The notes beneath the pieces are model-generated. The model was not told the origin of the DNA, ran no database searches, and saw only the letters and a program-made list of their open reading frames with translations. The translations under genes were made by a program, and so were the position numbers. 64,000 nt of DNA from Agromyces protaetiae. GTDB lineage: Bacteria > Actinomycetota > Actinomycetes > Actinomycetales > Microbacteriaceae. Of the stretch, positions 47,777 through 55,719 are shown one piece after another. Positions within the stretch are counted from its first letter, which is position 1. Every line of letters begins with the position of its first letter. The stretch spans positions 3,038,001 to 3,102,000 of the forward strand of contig NZ_CP133018.1 of NCBI RefSeq assembly GCF_030866785.1, written 5' to 3'.

Positions 47777-48785
47777 GACTCCGGCTCCAGAGGAGCCGAT
47801 GCACGCGGCGCCGCCCACGGCGCCCACCGCCCGCCCGAAGACCACGGGCCTGCACGTCGGCGAGGCGGCGCCCGGCGTCGCGAAGGTCGATCCGATCATC
47901 GTGGCCGACCAGGTCCGCCGCACGTTCGGCGGTCTGACCGCGGTCGACGTCGCGCACCTCGAGATCCCGCGCGGCGCCATCACGGCGCTGATCGGGCCGA
48001 ACGGTGCGGGCAAGACCACGCTGTTCAACCTGCTCACCGGGTTCGACAAGCCGAACGAGGGCACGTGGACCTTCGACGGCGCGTCGCTCTCGGGCGTGCC
48101 CGCGTTCAAGGTCGCCCGCATGGGCCAGGTGCGCACCTTCCAGCTGACCAAGGCGCTCGGCCTGCTCACCGTGCTCGAGAACATGAAGCTCGGTGCGAAG
48201 GACCAGCGCGGCGAACGCTTCTGGATGGGCCTCGTCCCGGCGGCCTGGCGGCGACAGGATACCGAGATCGAGGAGCGCGCGATGACGCTCCTCGCGAAGT
48301 TCAAGCTCGACACGAAGGCGAACGACTTCGCGGCGAGCCTCTCCGGCGGTCAGCGGAAGCTGCTCGAGATGGCGCGCGCGCTCATGAGCCAGCCCAAACT
48401 GGTCATGCTGGACGAGCCGATGGCCGGGGTGAACCCGGCGCTCACCCAGTCGCTGCTCGACCACATCCTCGACCTGAAGGATCTCGGGATGACGGTGCTG
48501 TTCGTGGAGCACGACATGCACATGGTCCGGCACATCGCCGACTGGGTCGTGGTCATGGCCGAGGGCCGCGTGGTCGCCGAGGGCGACCCGCACACGGTCA
48601 TGCGCGACCCCGCCGTCGTCGACGCCTACCTGGGCGCGCACCAGGAGCTCGACCTCGGCGTCGTCACGGGCCGCTACGCGGCCCAGGAGGCCGATCCCAC
48701 GACGGATGCCTCGGCGTCGACGCAGGCCGATGCGGCCGTGCTGACGGACGAGGCCCGGGCCGAGCTCGAGGAGAAGGACCAGTGA
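47766..48785 (+). CDS. livG: Branched-chain amino-acid ABC transporter ATPase LivG
   Basis: A 339-residue ATPase with Walker A LIGPNGAGKTTLF, signature ASLSGGQRKLLEM, and Walker B LVMLDEPMAGVN. Two tails are unusual: about 40 Pro/Ala/Thr-rich residues before the fold and about 40 Ala/Asp/Glu-rich residues after it (TDASASTQADAAV), making it longer than the usual ~255. The TTG at 47766 is supported by AAGGAG seven bases upstream and overlaps the livM stop; ATG 47799 is a shorter alternative. Confidence 0.92.
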   Translation: MSSETPAPEEPMHAAPPTAPTARPKTTGLHVGEAAPGVAKVDPIIVADQVRRTFGGLTAVDVAHLEIPRGAITALIGPNGAGKTTLFNLLTGFDKPNEGTWTFDGASLSGVPAFKVARMGQVRTFQLTKALGLLTVLENMKLGAKDQRGERFWMGLVPAAWRRQDTEIEERAMTLLAKFKLDTKANDFAASLSGGQRKLLEMARALMSQPKLVMLDEPMAGVNPALTQSLLDHILDLKDLGMTVLFVEHDMHMVRHIADWVVVMAEGRVVAEGDPHTVMRDPAVVDAYLGAHQELDLGVVTGRYAAQEADPTTDASASTQADAAVLTDEARAELEEKDQ

Positions 48786-49519
48786 CCGCGACCGCCACCG
48801 ACACCCCCGTCGTCTTCGTCGACGACGTGCACGCGGGGTACCTGCCCGGGGTGAACATCCTGAACGGGTGTTCGCTCGTCGCCCACCAGGGCGAGCTGAT
48901 CGGCATCATCGGCCCGAACGGCGCCGGCAAGTCCACGCTGCTCAAGGCGATCTTCGGGCAGGTACAGGTCCGCGAGGGCACGATCACGCTCGAGGGCGAC
49001 GACATCACGGGGCTCAAGGCGAACAAGCTCGTCTCCCGCGGGGTGGGCTTCATCCCGCAGACGAACAACGTGTTCCCGAGCCTCACGATCGAGGAGAACC
49101 TGCAGATGGGGCTGTTCCAGAACCCCTCCATCTACAAGGAGCGACTCGAGTTCGTGACGGGCATCTTCGCGGAGCTCGGCTCGCGGCTGAAGCAGCGCGC
49201 CGGCTCGCTGTCGGGCGGTGAGCGCCAGATGGTCGCGATGAGCCGTGCGCTCATGATGGACCCGAAGGTGCTGCTCCTCGACGAGCCCTCGGCCGGCCTG
49301 TCCCCCGTGCGCCAGGACGAGGCGTTCATCCGGGTCTCGGAGATCAACAAGGCGGGCGTGACCTGCATCATGGTGGAGCAGAACGCGCGCCGCTGCCTGC
49401 AGATCTGCGACCGTGGCTACGTGCTCGACCAGGGCCGCGACGCATACACGGGCTCGGGCCGTGACCTGCTGAGCGACCCGAAGGTCACCGAGCTGTACCT
49501 CGGCACGCTCGGCACCTGA
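48782..49519 (+). CDS. livF: Branched-chain amino-acid ABC transporter ATPase LivF
   Basis: A 245-residue ATPase, the second motor of the importer: Walker A IIGPNGAGKSTLL, signature GSLSGGERQMV, Walker B KVLLLDEPSAGLS, and the LivF-like FIPQTNNVFPSLTIEENL. GTG 48782 overlaps the livG stop (GTGA). It is the last gene of livH-M-G-F; a strong terminator follows. The binding-protein gene is the next one, transcribed toward it from 51393. Confidence 0.94.
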   Translation: MTATATDTPVVFVDDVHAGYLPGVNILNGCSLVAHQGELIGIIGPNGAGKSTLLKAIFGQVQVREGTITLEGDDITGLKANKLVSRGVGFIPQTNNVFPSLTIEENLQMGLFQNPSIYKERLEFVTGIFAELGSRLKQRAGSLSGGERQMVAMSRALMMDPKVLLLDEPSAGLSPVRQDEAFIRVSEINKAGVTCIMVEQNARRCLQICDRGYVLDQGRDAYTGSGRDLLSDPKVTELYLGTLGT

Positions 49520-49543
49520 CGCAGAGGCACTGCCGTACCGCTG

Positions 49544-49578
49544 AAGGGCGGGCCCCGCATCTCGCGGGGCCCGCCCTT
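49544..49578 (+). terminator. Terminator of the liv operon
   Basis: A perfect 15-bp stem starting AAGGGCGGGCCCCGC with a five-base loop, 25 bases after livF, followed by CTCGTGT. Confidence 0.85.
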
Positions 49579-49670
49579 CTCGTGTGTCCCCCGAGGCATC
49601 CGCTGACCCCGCGTGCGCTCGTTGGCACCAATCCGCGCATCCGCAGCCACGCGCCCGGGTCACGTTCATT

Positions 49671-49756
49671 CCCTTGCTCAGGAAGAACTCGCCGCGGTGC
49701 GGCGCGCCGCGCCGCGACACACCGACGGAACGCGGCGTCTTCCTGAGCAGGGAATC
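49671..49756. repeat. CTTGCTCAGGAA element, copy 3
   Basis: TGCTCAGGAAGA (49675-49686) and TCTTCCTGAGCA (49738-49749) are perfect inverted ends; with one single-base gap the match extends outward through ATTCCC/GGGAAT. Core length 75 bp, interior differs from copies 1 and 2. Confidence 0.75.
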
Positions 49757-49830
49757 GCGCCAGGCGGCAGGACGGCGTGGGGACGACGTGTGCCGCGACG
49801 TCGCCGGTAGGTGGCCGCGACCACGGCACG

Positions 49831-49866
49831 CGGATGCCTCGGGGCGGCGCCGCCCCGGGGCATCCG
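49831..49866. repeat. 36-bp near-perfect palindrome built on GGATGCC
   Basis: Starts CGGATGCCTCGGGGCGGC and is followed by its complement with a single T/G mismatch. The same design as the 40-bp palindrome at 21741. Confidence 0.7.
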
Positions 49867-49878
49867 CCGGCCGCGCTG

Positions 49879-49954
49879 CGCCACGTCCGCACCGCGACGC
49901 CACGCCCGCACTGCCGCGCCACGCCTGCACCGCTGCGCCACGTCCGCACTGCCG
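49879..49954. repeat. 19-bp unit repeated four times
   Basis: Four consecutive units of consensus CGCCACGYCYGCAYYGCYG, running directly into the GCGCCA palindrome, whose arms look like a fifth, diverged unit. Confidence 0.75.
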
Positions 49955-50001
49955 CGCCACTTCTGGTCGCCAGAAGTGGCGCGGGTCTGCAGAAGTGGCG
50001 C
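49935..50001. repeat. GCGCCA palindrome, third family member
   Basis: Inner perfect arms GCGCCACTTCTGG and complement (49954-49966, 49970-49982) with a three-base loop; outer arms GCGCCACGTCCGC-like at 49935 and TGCAGAAGTGGCGC at 49988-50001 match at 12 of 14. Same nested layout as the 57-bp copies A and B. Confidence 0.7.
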
Positions 50002-50057
50002 AGCAGCGCGGAAGGGGGCACAGCGGGCAAGCGGATGCCTCGGGCGGACACATGAAA

Positions 50058-50085
50058 CGGGCCCCGGTCGAACGACCGGGGCCCG
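50058..50085 (-). terminator. Terminator of the binding-protein gene
   Basis: CGGGCCCCGGTC pairs with its complement around four bases and is followed by TTTC in the transcript; 22 bases after the stop codon. Confidence 0.85.
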
Positions 50086-50106
50086 CGTCAGGCGGTACGG
50101 AGAGGC

Positions 50107-51393
50107 TCAGCCCTCGTACGCGCTGTAGTTGTTGTCTTCGCCGTACTGGTAGATGCCGATCGACGCCTCGGTCGGGTCGCCGACCTCATCGAAGGTGATC
50201 GGACCGGAGATCCCGTCGTAGTCGGCGACGCCGCCATCGAGGATGATCTTGGCGCAGTCCGCGTACGTCTCGCACTTCTCGCCGTCGCCCGAGCCGCCGG
50301 AGACCTCGATGAGCTTCTCGGCGATCGCCGCGGAGTCGGTCGAGTTCGCCGCGAGCGCCGCGAGCGCCAGCAGGATCGTCGCGTCGTAGGACTCAGCCGC
50401 GTAGCTGTAGTCCTCGAGCGCGGGCGTGCCTTCAGCCTCGAGGAAGGCGTCGAGCTCACCCGTGAAGGCCGAGATCGAGTCGATGGACAGGCCCGGGAGC
50501 GTGCCCTTCGCACCGGTCAGCGAGCCGGTCGGGAACGCGTCGGCGAAGTTCTTCAGGTTGCCGTCGACGAAGTACAGCTTGTCGGCGGGGAACTGTCCGA
50601 ACAGACCCGGCAAAATCGTCGACACCTCATCGAACGTGATCAGCGCGATGGCGTCGGGCGCAGCCGCGAGCACCGCGTTGATCTGTGCGTCGAACGTGGT
50701 GTCACCGGTGTTGTACGTCGCCTCGGCGACGACCTCGCCACCGGCCGCCGTGAACGCCTCGGACACGTACTTCGCGAGCCCGGTGCCGTACGAGTCGTTC
50801 AGCACGATGATACCGAGCGTCTGGTTGCCGTCTTCGGCGATCAGGTTGCCGAGCACCTCACCCTGGAGCACGTCGGACGGCGCGGTACGGAAGTACAGGC
50901 CGTTGTCGTCGTACGTGGTGAACGCGTCGGAGGTGTTCGCCGGCGAGAACTGGATGACACCGGCTCCCGTGACCTGGTCGATGAACTGCAGCGACGTACC
51001 CGAGGACGCGGCGCCGATGATCGCCGAGACGCCCTCGCCGAGGAGGCGGGGGATCTCGGTCTCGTACGCCTTGTTGTCGGTGTCGCCCGAGTCGCCGTAG
51101 ACGACGTCGAGCGTCAGGCCCGTGTCGCCGGTGGCCTCGTTGATCTGCGACGTCGCATAGGCGACACCTGCTTCCTCGGGCGGGCCGAGGAACGCGAGGT
51201 TTCCGGTCTGCGGAAGGGCCGTGCCGACGGTCAGCGTGAGGTCTTCACGGGGACCGGACGATTCTTCCTGCCCGGCATCGGGTTCGCCGCTCGCACATGC
51301 GGAAAGGAGGAGGGCGCTCGTCGCGGCGACCGCGACACCCGTCCAGACCTTGCCACGCGAACGAGCGGGTCGGGAGGTACCGAAAACGCTCAT
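50107..51393 (-). CDS. Branched-chain amino-acid ABC transporter substrate-binding lipoprotein
   Basis: A 428-residue periplasmic-binding-type lipoprotein. The signal sequence ends in the lipobox ALLLSAC with C33 as acylated residue, then an acidic linker and the two-lobed LivJ/LivK fold (VGTALPQTGNLAFLGPPEEA, IIGAASSGTS, YGTGLAKYVSEAF, ALITFDEVSTILPGL). It captures substrate outside the membrane for the LivHMGF-type importer encoded just beyond on the other strand. ATG 51393 has AAGGAG six bases upstream. The promoter is strong and preceded by a GlnR-like site, so nitrogen control is likely. Confidence 0.93.
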   Translation of the reverse strand: MSVFGTSRPARSRGKVWTGVAVAATSALLLSACASGEPDAGQEESSGPREDLTLTVGTALPQTGNLAFLGPPEEAGVAYATSQINEATGDTGLTLDVVYGDSGDTDNKAYETEIPRLLGEGVSAIIGAASSGTSLQFIDQVTGAGVIQFSPANTSDAFTTYDDNGLYFRTAPSDVLQGEVLGNLIAEDGNQTLGIIVLNDSYGTGLAKYVSEAFTAAGGEVVAEATYNTGDTTFDAQINAVLAAAPDAIALITFDEVSTILPGLFGQFPADKLYFVDGNLKNFADAFPTGSLTGAKGTLPGLSIDSISAFTGELDAFLEAEGTPALEDYSYAAESYDATILLALAALAANSTDSAAIAEKLIEVSGGSGDGEKCETYADCAKIILDGGVADYDGISGPITFDEVGDPTEASIGIYQYGEDNNYSAYEG

Positions 51394-51459
51394 GTTGCTC
51401 CTTGGGACTGAAGGAATTGTTTTCCATTCGGAACGCGCCTCAGGGCACGCCGTCCTGTC

Positions 51460-51488
51460 ACAGTAGTTGCGGCCTCGGCGCGGGACAA
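51460..51488 (-). promoter_or_regulatory. Promoter of the binding-protein gene
   Basis: -35 TTGTCC (51483-51488) and -10 TACTGT (51460-51465) with a 17-base spacer; leader about 60 bases. Confidence 0.7.
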
Positions 51489-51497
51489 GAAGCCGCG

Positions 51498-51541
51498 ATC
51501 ACAACCCGGTAACACCGGCCAAAGCGTTACATTTCCGTCAC
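51498..51541 (-). promoter_or_regulatory. GlnR-like binding site
   Basis: On the gene strand GTGAC, six bases, GTAAC (51526-51541) and, further down, GTTAC, six bases, GTGAT (51498-51513). The first pair has the AC-n9-AC spacing of GlnR boxes. The site ends 10 bases upstream of the -35, the usual place for an activator. Confidence 0.5.
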
Positions 51542-51644
51542 ATTGGAGACCGTAGGCGCACAAACGAGCAGGCGAACCGACCTCACACGCAAGGAAAGCG
51601 CACTCCGGGTGGCCACCCATCGTCAAGGCCCCGAGCGGCTCGAC

Positions 51645-52604
51645 TCAGGTCAGCGGCACGATCTGCCGGCGAGCCGCTCGGGCACCGCGCACGAGGTCGA
51701 AGGTCAGCACGACGAGCGCGAGCCAGACGAGTGCGAAGCCGATCCAGCGTTCGAGCGGCATGGGCTCGTGCAGCACGAACACCCCGACGACGAACTGGAT
51801 GAACGGTGCGAAGTACTGGATGAATCCCATGGTGGTGAGCGGCAGGCGACGCGACGCCGCCGCGAAGAACAGCAGCGGGATCGCGGTGATCGCGCCGGAG
51901 AGGAGGAGCAGCACCGTATGCCAGGTGCCGTGCTGGCCGACCGTGAGGCCCGCGGTCGTGCCGACCACGATGAGCTGGATCACCGCGACCGGGGTGAGCC
52001 ACGCGGTCTCGAGCGTGAGCCCCGCCACGGCGTCGACACGCGGCCCCACCCGCTTCTTGATGAGGCCGTAGAAGCCGAACGAGAATGCGAGCAGGAGGGC
52101 GATCCACGGGAATTCGCCGTGCCCGAACGCGAGCACGAACACGGCGACGATGCTGATGCCGACCGCGATCCACTGCGTGAGGTTGAGCCGCTCGCGGAGC
52201 ACGAGCACGCCGAGGAACACGGTCACGATCGGGTTGATGAAGTAGCCCAGGGCGGCCTCGACCACCTGGCCGGACAGGACGGCGTAGACATACGTCTGCC
52301 AGTTGACGTAGATGAGCAGGCCCGCGACGCCCATGGTCAGCAGGACACGGCGATCGAGGGCGAGCGCGACGAACGGCCGCCAGGCGCGCGTGACCGTGAT
52401 GAGCACCGCGCAGAACACCAGCGAGAGGACGATGCGCCAGCCGACCAGCTCGAACGGGCCCGTCGGTTCGAGCGCGATGAAATAGATCGGCAGGACGCCC
52501 CAGAGCCCGTACGCCGCGGCCGCGTAGACGAGCCCAGCGCGGCTCAGGCTGGTCGACGCCGCGGCCGGATCGCCGACGGTCTCGGAAGGGGGCGGTGTGC
52601 TCAC
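51645..52604 (-). CDS. rarD: EamA-family transporter RarD
   Basis: A 319-residue protein with ten predicted helices and the RarD pattern: YGLWGVLPIYFIAL near the start, NWQTYVYAVLSGQVVEAALG, YFINPIVTVFLGVLVLRERL and a C-terminal QYFAPFIQFVVGVFVLHEPM. The family contains drug/metabolite transporters; the name RarD comes from chloramphenicol sensitivity work, and the substrate is unknown. GTG 52604 lies six bases after TAGGCT (52611-52616), so the transcript is leaderless. Confidence 0.9.
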   Translation of the reverse strand: MSTPPPSETVGDPAAASTSLSRAGLVYAAAAYGLWGVLPIYFIALEPTGPFELVGWRIVLSLVFCAVLITVTRAWRPFVALALDRRVLLTMGVAGLLIYVNWQTYVYAVLSGQVVEAALGYFINPIVTVFLGVLVLRERLNLTQWIAVGISIVAVFVLAFGHGEFPWIALLLAFSFGFYGLIKKRVGPRVDAVAGLTLETAWLTPVAVIQLIVVGTTAGLTVGQHGTWHTVLLLLSGAITAIPLLFFAAASRRLPLTTMGFIQYFAPFIQFVVGVFVLHEPMPLERWIGFALVWLALVVLTFDLVRGARAARRQIVPLT

Positions 52605-52695
52605 CGGCTCAGCCTACGCCCGGCCTCGGACACCGCGATGACGGCGCCGGCTGCCGACGCCAACGCTCGCGCATGGCCCCCGCCGGGGAAATGAC

Positions 52696-52732
52696 GAACG
52701 GCCCGGGCGCCGTCAGGGCGCCCGGGCCGTTC
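52696..52732 (-). terminator. Terminator of groS
   Basis: A 16-bp perfect stem starting GAACGGCCCGGGCGCC with a five-base loop, 17 bases after the groS stop. Confidence 0.85.
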
Positions 52733-52748
52733 ACCCGGATCGAGTCGC

Positions 52749-53045
52749 TCAGCGAACGACGACCGCGAGCACGTCGCGGGCGGAGAGCACGAGGAAGTCG
52801 TCGCCGCCGAACTTCACCTCGGTGCCGCCGTACTTCGAGTAGATCACCTTGTCGCCGACGGCGACGTCGAGCGGAACACGGTTGCCGTTGTCGTCGATGC
52901 GGCCGGGGCCCACGGCCACGACCTCGCCCTCCTGGGGCTTCTCCTTCGCAGTGTCGGGGATCACCAGACCGGAAGCCGTGGTCTGCTCGGCCTCGACCTG
53001 CTTGATGACGATGCGATCCTCGAGCGGCTTGATGGAAACCGACAC
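52749..53045 (-). CDS. groS: Co-chaperonin GroES
   Basis: A 98-residue Gro[22 protein letters not shown] at the start, the mobile loop region [19 protein letters not shown], and [14 protein letters not shown] near the end. It caps the chaperonin during folding. GTG 53045 has AAAGGGG seven bases upstream. groL is not adjacent, and a terminator follows, so the gene is expressed alone. Two CIRCE-type operators surround the promoter, so HrcA repression with heat induction is expected. Confidence 0.97.
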   Translation of the reverse strand: MSVSIKPLEDRIVIKQVEAEQTTASGLVIPDTAKEKPQEGEVVAVGPGRIDDNGNRVPLDVAVGDKVIYSKYGGTEVKFGGDDFLVLSARDVLAVVVR

Positions 53046-53094
53046 GGTTGACCCCTTTTCTCTTTCGTTCGGTACGGTCTTGACGAAGACTTCG

Positions 53095-53121
53095 TTAGCA
53101 GCCTCTGAGTGAGAGTGCTAA
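53095..53121. promoter_or_regulatory. CIRCE-like operator 1 of groS
   Basis: One perfect CIRCE arm GAGTGCTAA (53113-53121), a nine-base spacer and a degenerate partner TTAGCAGCC (53095-53103). It lies just downstream of the -10 box. Confidence 0.7.
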
Positions 53122-53125
53122 CAGG

Positions 53126-53154
53126 AGTCTAGGGAGAATCTGGCACTCACGCAA
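53126..53154 (-). promoter_or_regulatory. groS promoter
   Basis: -35 TTGCGT (53149-53154) and -10 TAGACT (53126-53131), 17 bases apart, lying between and partly inside the two CIRCE elements. Confidence 0.7.
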
Positions 53155-53166
53155 CGTGAGTGCCAG
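53140..53166. promoter_or_regulatory. CIRCE operator 2 of groS
   Basis: Perfect arms CTGGCACTC and GAGTGCCAG separated by nine bases, the HrcA-binding layout. It covers the groS -35 and is 54 bases from the divergent methyltransferase start. Confidence 0.85.
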
Positions 53167-53219
53167 CCGGTTTCCACACGCACCGGATGCCTCGGAGGAC
53201 CCGGTGCTAGCGTGGCCGG

Positions 53220-54407
53220 GTGGATCGCGCCGAGCTCGTCGAACTCCTCTCACCGGAGGGGCTGCGACTCCTCGACGCGGTCCCCGAATGGGACTCCAAG
53301 GCCGACGTGGTGCGTACGGTCGCCGACCTCCGCAAGCAGGGGCACTCCGCCACCCTCGTCGCGGCCGTGCTCAGCCAGGCGCGCCTCCGCCAGCGGGCTC
53401 GGGCGAAGTTCGGTGAGTTCGCCGACCGCATGCTGTTCACAGAGGCAGGGCTCGAACAGGCGACCCGGCTGAAGGTCGCCGCATTGCACGCCGGGCGGTT
53501 CGCCCGGGCCGGCATCGGCCAGGTGGCCGATCTCGGCTGCGGCATCGGCGGCGACGCGCTCGCCGTGGCCGCCGTCGACATCGAGGTCACCGCGGTCGAG
53601 GCCGATGAGGTCACCGCGGCGATCGCGGCGTACAACCTCACGCCGTTCCCTCGCGCGCGGGTGCTGCACGCGCGCGCCGAGGAGGTGCCGCTCGGCGGCA
53701 TCGGCGGCGTATGGCTGGATCCCGCGCGGCGTACGACCGAGGGCGGCCGCACCGTCCGCATCGCTGACGCCTCGGCGTACAGTCCGTCGCTCGACTTCGC
53801 CTTCGGCCTCGCCGAACGGCACGCGGTCGGCGTGAAGCTCGGCCCCGGCACCGACCGCGACCTCGTGCCCGCGGGCGCCGAGGCGCAGTGGGTCTCGGTC
53901 GACGGCGACCTGGTCGAGCTCGCCGTGTGGTTCGGGCCCCTCGCCCGGCCGGGGGTCGGTCGCGCCGCACTCGTCGTCCGCGGCGACCACGCCGCCGAGC
54001 TCACCGCGCCGGCTGACAGCGAGGACGCCGAGACGGGTCCGCTCGGCGACTACCTGTACGAGCCCGACGGCGCGGTGATCCGTGCCCGGCTCATCGGTGA
54101 CTTCGCGAGGAGCATCGGCGGGTGGATGCTGTCGGAGGGTCTCGCATATGTGACGGCCGACCGTGCAGTCGACAGCCCGTTCGCCCGCGGGTTCCGGGTA
54201 CTCGAGCGACTGCCGAACGACGAGCGGCACCTGCGCCAGGCCTTGGCCCATCGCCGAATCGGCGCACTCGAGATCAAGAAACGGGGCGTCGACATCGACC
54301 CCGCATCGCTCCGCACCCGCCTGAAGCTCCGAGGCGAGGCATCCGCCACGATCGTGATCACGCGCGAGGCGGGCCGCCGCGTGACCCTGCTCGTCGAACG
54401 ACTCTGA
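53220..54407 (+). CDS. Class I SAM-dependent methyltransferase with THUMP-like C-terminus
   Basis: A 395-residue protein. After an N-terminal helical region the Rossmann SAM-binding motif is VADLGCGIGGDALAVA (about 101-116), with ITAVEAD-like VTAVEADEV next and the DPAR motif (VWLDPARRTTEG) where N-methyltransferases have DPPY-like residues. The C-terminal part (HRRIGALEIKKRGVDIDPAS) matches the THUMP-like domain found behind such methyltransferases. An RNA substrate is likely but unproven. GTG 53220 lies six bases after TAGCGT (53208-53213): leaderless. Confidence 0.85.
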   Translation: MDRAELVELLSPEGLRLLDAVPEWDSKADVVRTVADLRKQGHSATLVAAVLSQARLRQRARAKFGEFADRMLFTEAGLEQATRLKVAALHAGRFARAGIGQVADLGCGIGGDALAVAAVDIEVTAVEADEVTAAIAAYNLTPFPRARVLHARAEEVPLGGIGGVWLDPARRTTEGGRTVRIADASAYSPSLDFAFGLAERHAVGVKLGPGTDRDLVPAGAEAQWVSVDGDLVELAVWFGPLARPGVGRAALVVRGDHAAELTAPADSEDAETGPLGDYLYEPDGAVIRARLIGDFARSIGGWMLSEGLAYVTADRAVDSPFARGFRVLERLPNDERHLRQALAHRRIGALEIKKRGVDIDPASLRTRLKLRGEASATIVITREAGRRVTLLVERL

Positions 54408-54452
54408 CCACCCCTGGACGACGCTGACCCGGAACGCCGGCGACCCGCTCGG

Positions 54453-55007
54453 CTACGCAGGCAAGGCGCCGTAGACGATCGCGTAGTACCCGAGCCACAC
54501 CGCGGAGAAGACGAGTCCGGTGATCCCCGTGCCGATGGCGACGAACGCGAGCGTGCGCCCGTGTTCCTCGCGGCGGAGGCCGAGCACGCCGAACACGATG
54601 GCGGCGAGCGAGAGCGGCAGCATCCATCCCACGAACAGCGAGGCGAGCGCGCCGATGGAACCGGCGACGGCACCGATCCAGCTGTAGACGCGCCGCTGCA
54701 CCTCGTCGTCGTCGTCCGCCTCCTCGACCACCGGAGCGAGCACCTGGTCGGGGACGCCCGGTCGGCCGACGAGCAGCAGCTGCCCGGTGGGCAGCTGCTG
54801 CAGACGGCCGGTGTCGTAGTGGCCGACGTCGAAGCTCCCGTCGGCATCGCTCGGCTGCAGCGGGCGGCGCGCATCCGCCGGGAGCACAGGACGCGGCGCT
54901 CCGCCCGAGCGCGGGACCGCCGCATCGCCCGAGGGCGGCACGGGGCTCCCGCCGTCGGGCGGGACCGGGGCCCCGCCGTTCGGCGGGACCCCCGCGTGAT
55001 CAGTCAC
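54453..55007 (-). CDS. Proline-rich membrane protein (DUF4190-like)
   Basis: A 184-residue protein: a Pro/Gly-rich N-terminal half (repeats of the PPxGGxPVP type), then a segment RLQQLPTGQLLLVGRPGVPD, and two hydrophobic helices at the C-terminus (about 122-145 and 158-180). The helical pair resembles DUF4190. Function unknown. GTG 55007 has AGGAG 10 bases upstream. It follows two other proteins of the same build, so the three may act together at the membrane. Confidence 0.65.
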   Translation of the reverse strand: MTDHAGVPPNGGAPVPPDGGSPVPPSGDAAVPRSGGAPRPVLPADARRPLQPSDADGSFDVGHYDTGRLQQLPTGQLLLVGRPGVPDQVLAPVVEEADDDDEVQRRVYSWIGAVAGSIGALASLFVGWMLPLSLAAIVFGVLGLRREEHGRTLAFVAIGTGITGLVFSAVWLGYYAIVYGALPA

Positions 55008-55018
55008 CTCTGATGCTC

Positions 55019-55672
55019 CTAGTAGGTGTAGTTGTACGTCCCGACCGAGCCGAACAGCACCGCCCAGAACACGATCGACAGCAGGCCGAGGGCCAGGCCG
55101 ACGAACCCGAGGATGAGTCCGGTCAGCCACATCGCCTTCGCCTGCGGCTCGCGCTTGCGCCCGAGGAACCCGAGCACGACCGCGGCCGCCGGGATGAACA
55201 GCTGCAGGATGCCGCCGATGATCGGGATCCAGACGACCGCGAACCCACCGAGCAGGCCGACGATGCCCGCGATGAGCGAGATCAGGCTGAGGACCGGGGT
55301 GGGCTTGGCGGGCGCGGAGCCGTAGGCGGGGGCGCCGTACCCGGCTGCACCGTACGCGGGCGGCGGCGTCGCGCCGCCCGAGGCGCCGTACTGCGGCTGC
55401 TCGCCGTACTGCGCCGGCTCGCCGTACGCGGGCTGCTCGCTGCCGTAGGCCGGCGGCGGGGGCGGCGTCGCGCCGTAGGCCGGCGGCTCGGGCGCGGCGG
55501 GCGGCGCGGGCGCGGCCGGCGGCTGGGGGGCGGCCGGCGGCTGGGGGGCGGCCGGCACGTCGGGCGCGATCGGCTCGGGCGCGGCGGGGATCTGCGGCTC
55601 GGGCGCGTCGGGCACGCCGGGCTCGGACGGATTGGGCGCCAGGGGCTCTTCGCCGGGCTTCGGGTCGGTCAT
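55019..55672 (-). CDS. Proline-rich membrane protein with PAY-G repeats
   Basis: A 217-residue protein. The first ~125 residues are a low-complexity, probably disordered stretch of PPAAP and PAYG repeats; the remainder has two or three helices (LSLISLIAGIVGLLGGFAVV and WLTGLILGFVGLALGLLSIV). Like its neighbours it is DUF4190-like. ATG 55672. The coding DNA is repetitive, so length is likely to vary between strains. Function unknown. Confidence 0.75.
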   Translation of the reverse strand: MTDPKPGEEPLAPNPSEPGVPDAPEPQIPAAPEPIAPDVPAAPQPPAAPQPPAAPAPPAAPEPPAYGATPPPPPAYGSEQPAYGEPAQYGEQPQYGASGGATPPPAYGAAGYGAPAYGSAPAKPTPVLSLISLIAGIVGLLGGFAVVWIPIIGGILQLFIPAAAVVLGFLGRKREPQAKAMWLTGLILGFVGLALGLLSIVFWAVLFGSVGTYNYTY

Positions 55673-55719
55673 GTCGTCTCTCTTCTCACTCGTAGGGTCG
55701 GATCGGCGGTCGACGTCGG

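Larger units (their letters stand above)
49579..50052. other. Noncoding repeat-rich region between livF and the binding-protein gene
   Basis: The largest gene-free stretch of the window. It holds three GGATGCCTCG words (49592 inverted, 49832, 50033), copy 3 of the CTTGCTCAGGAA element, a 36-bp palindrome, four 19-bp tandem units and a GCGCCA palindrome. I see no ORF with a plausible start signal. Confidence 0.6.
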
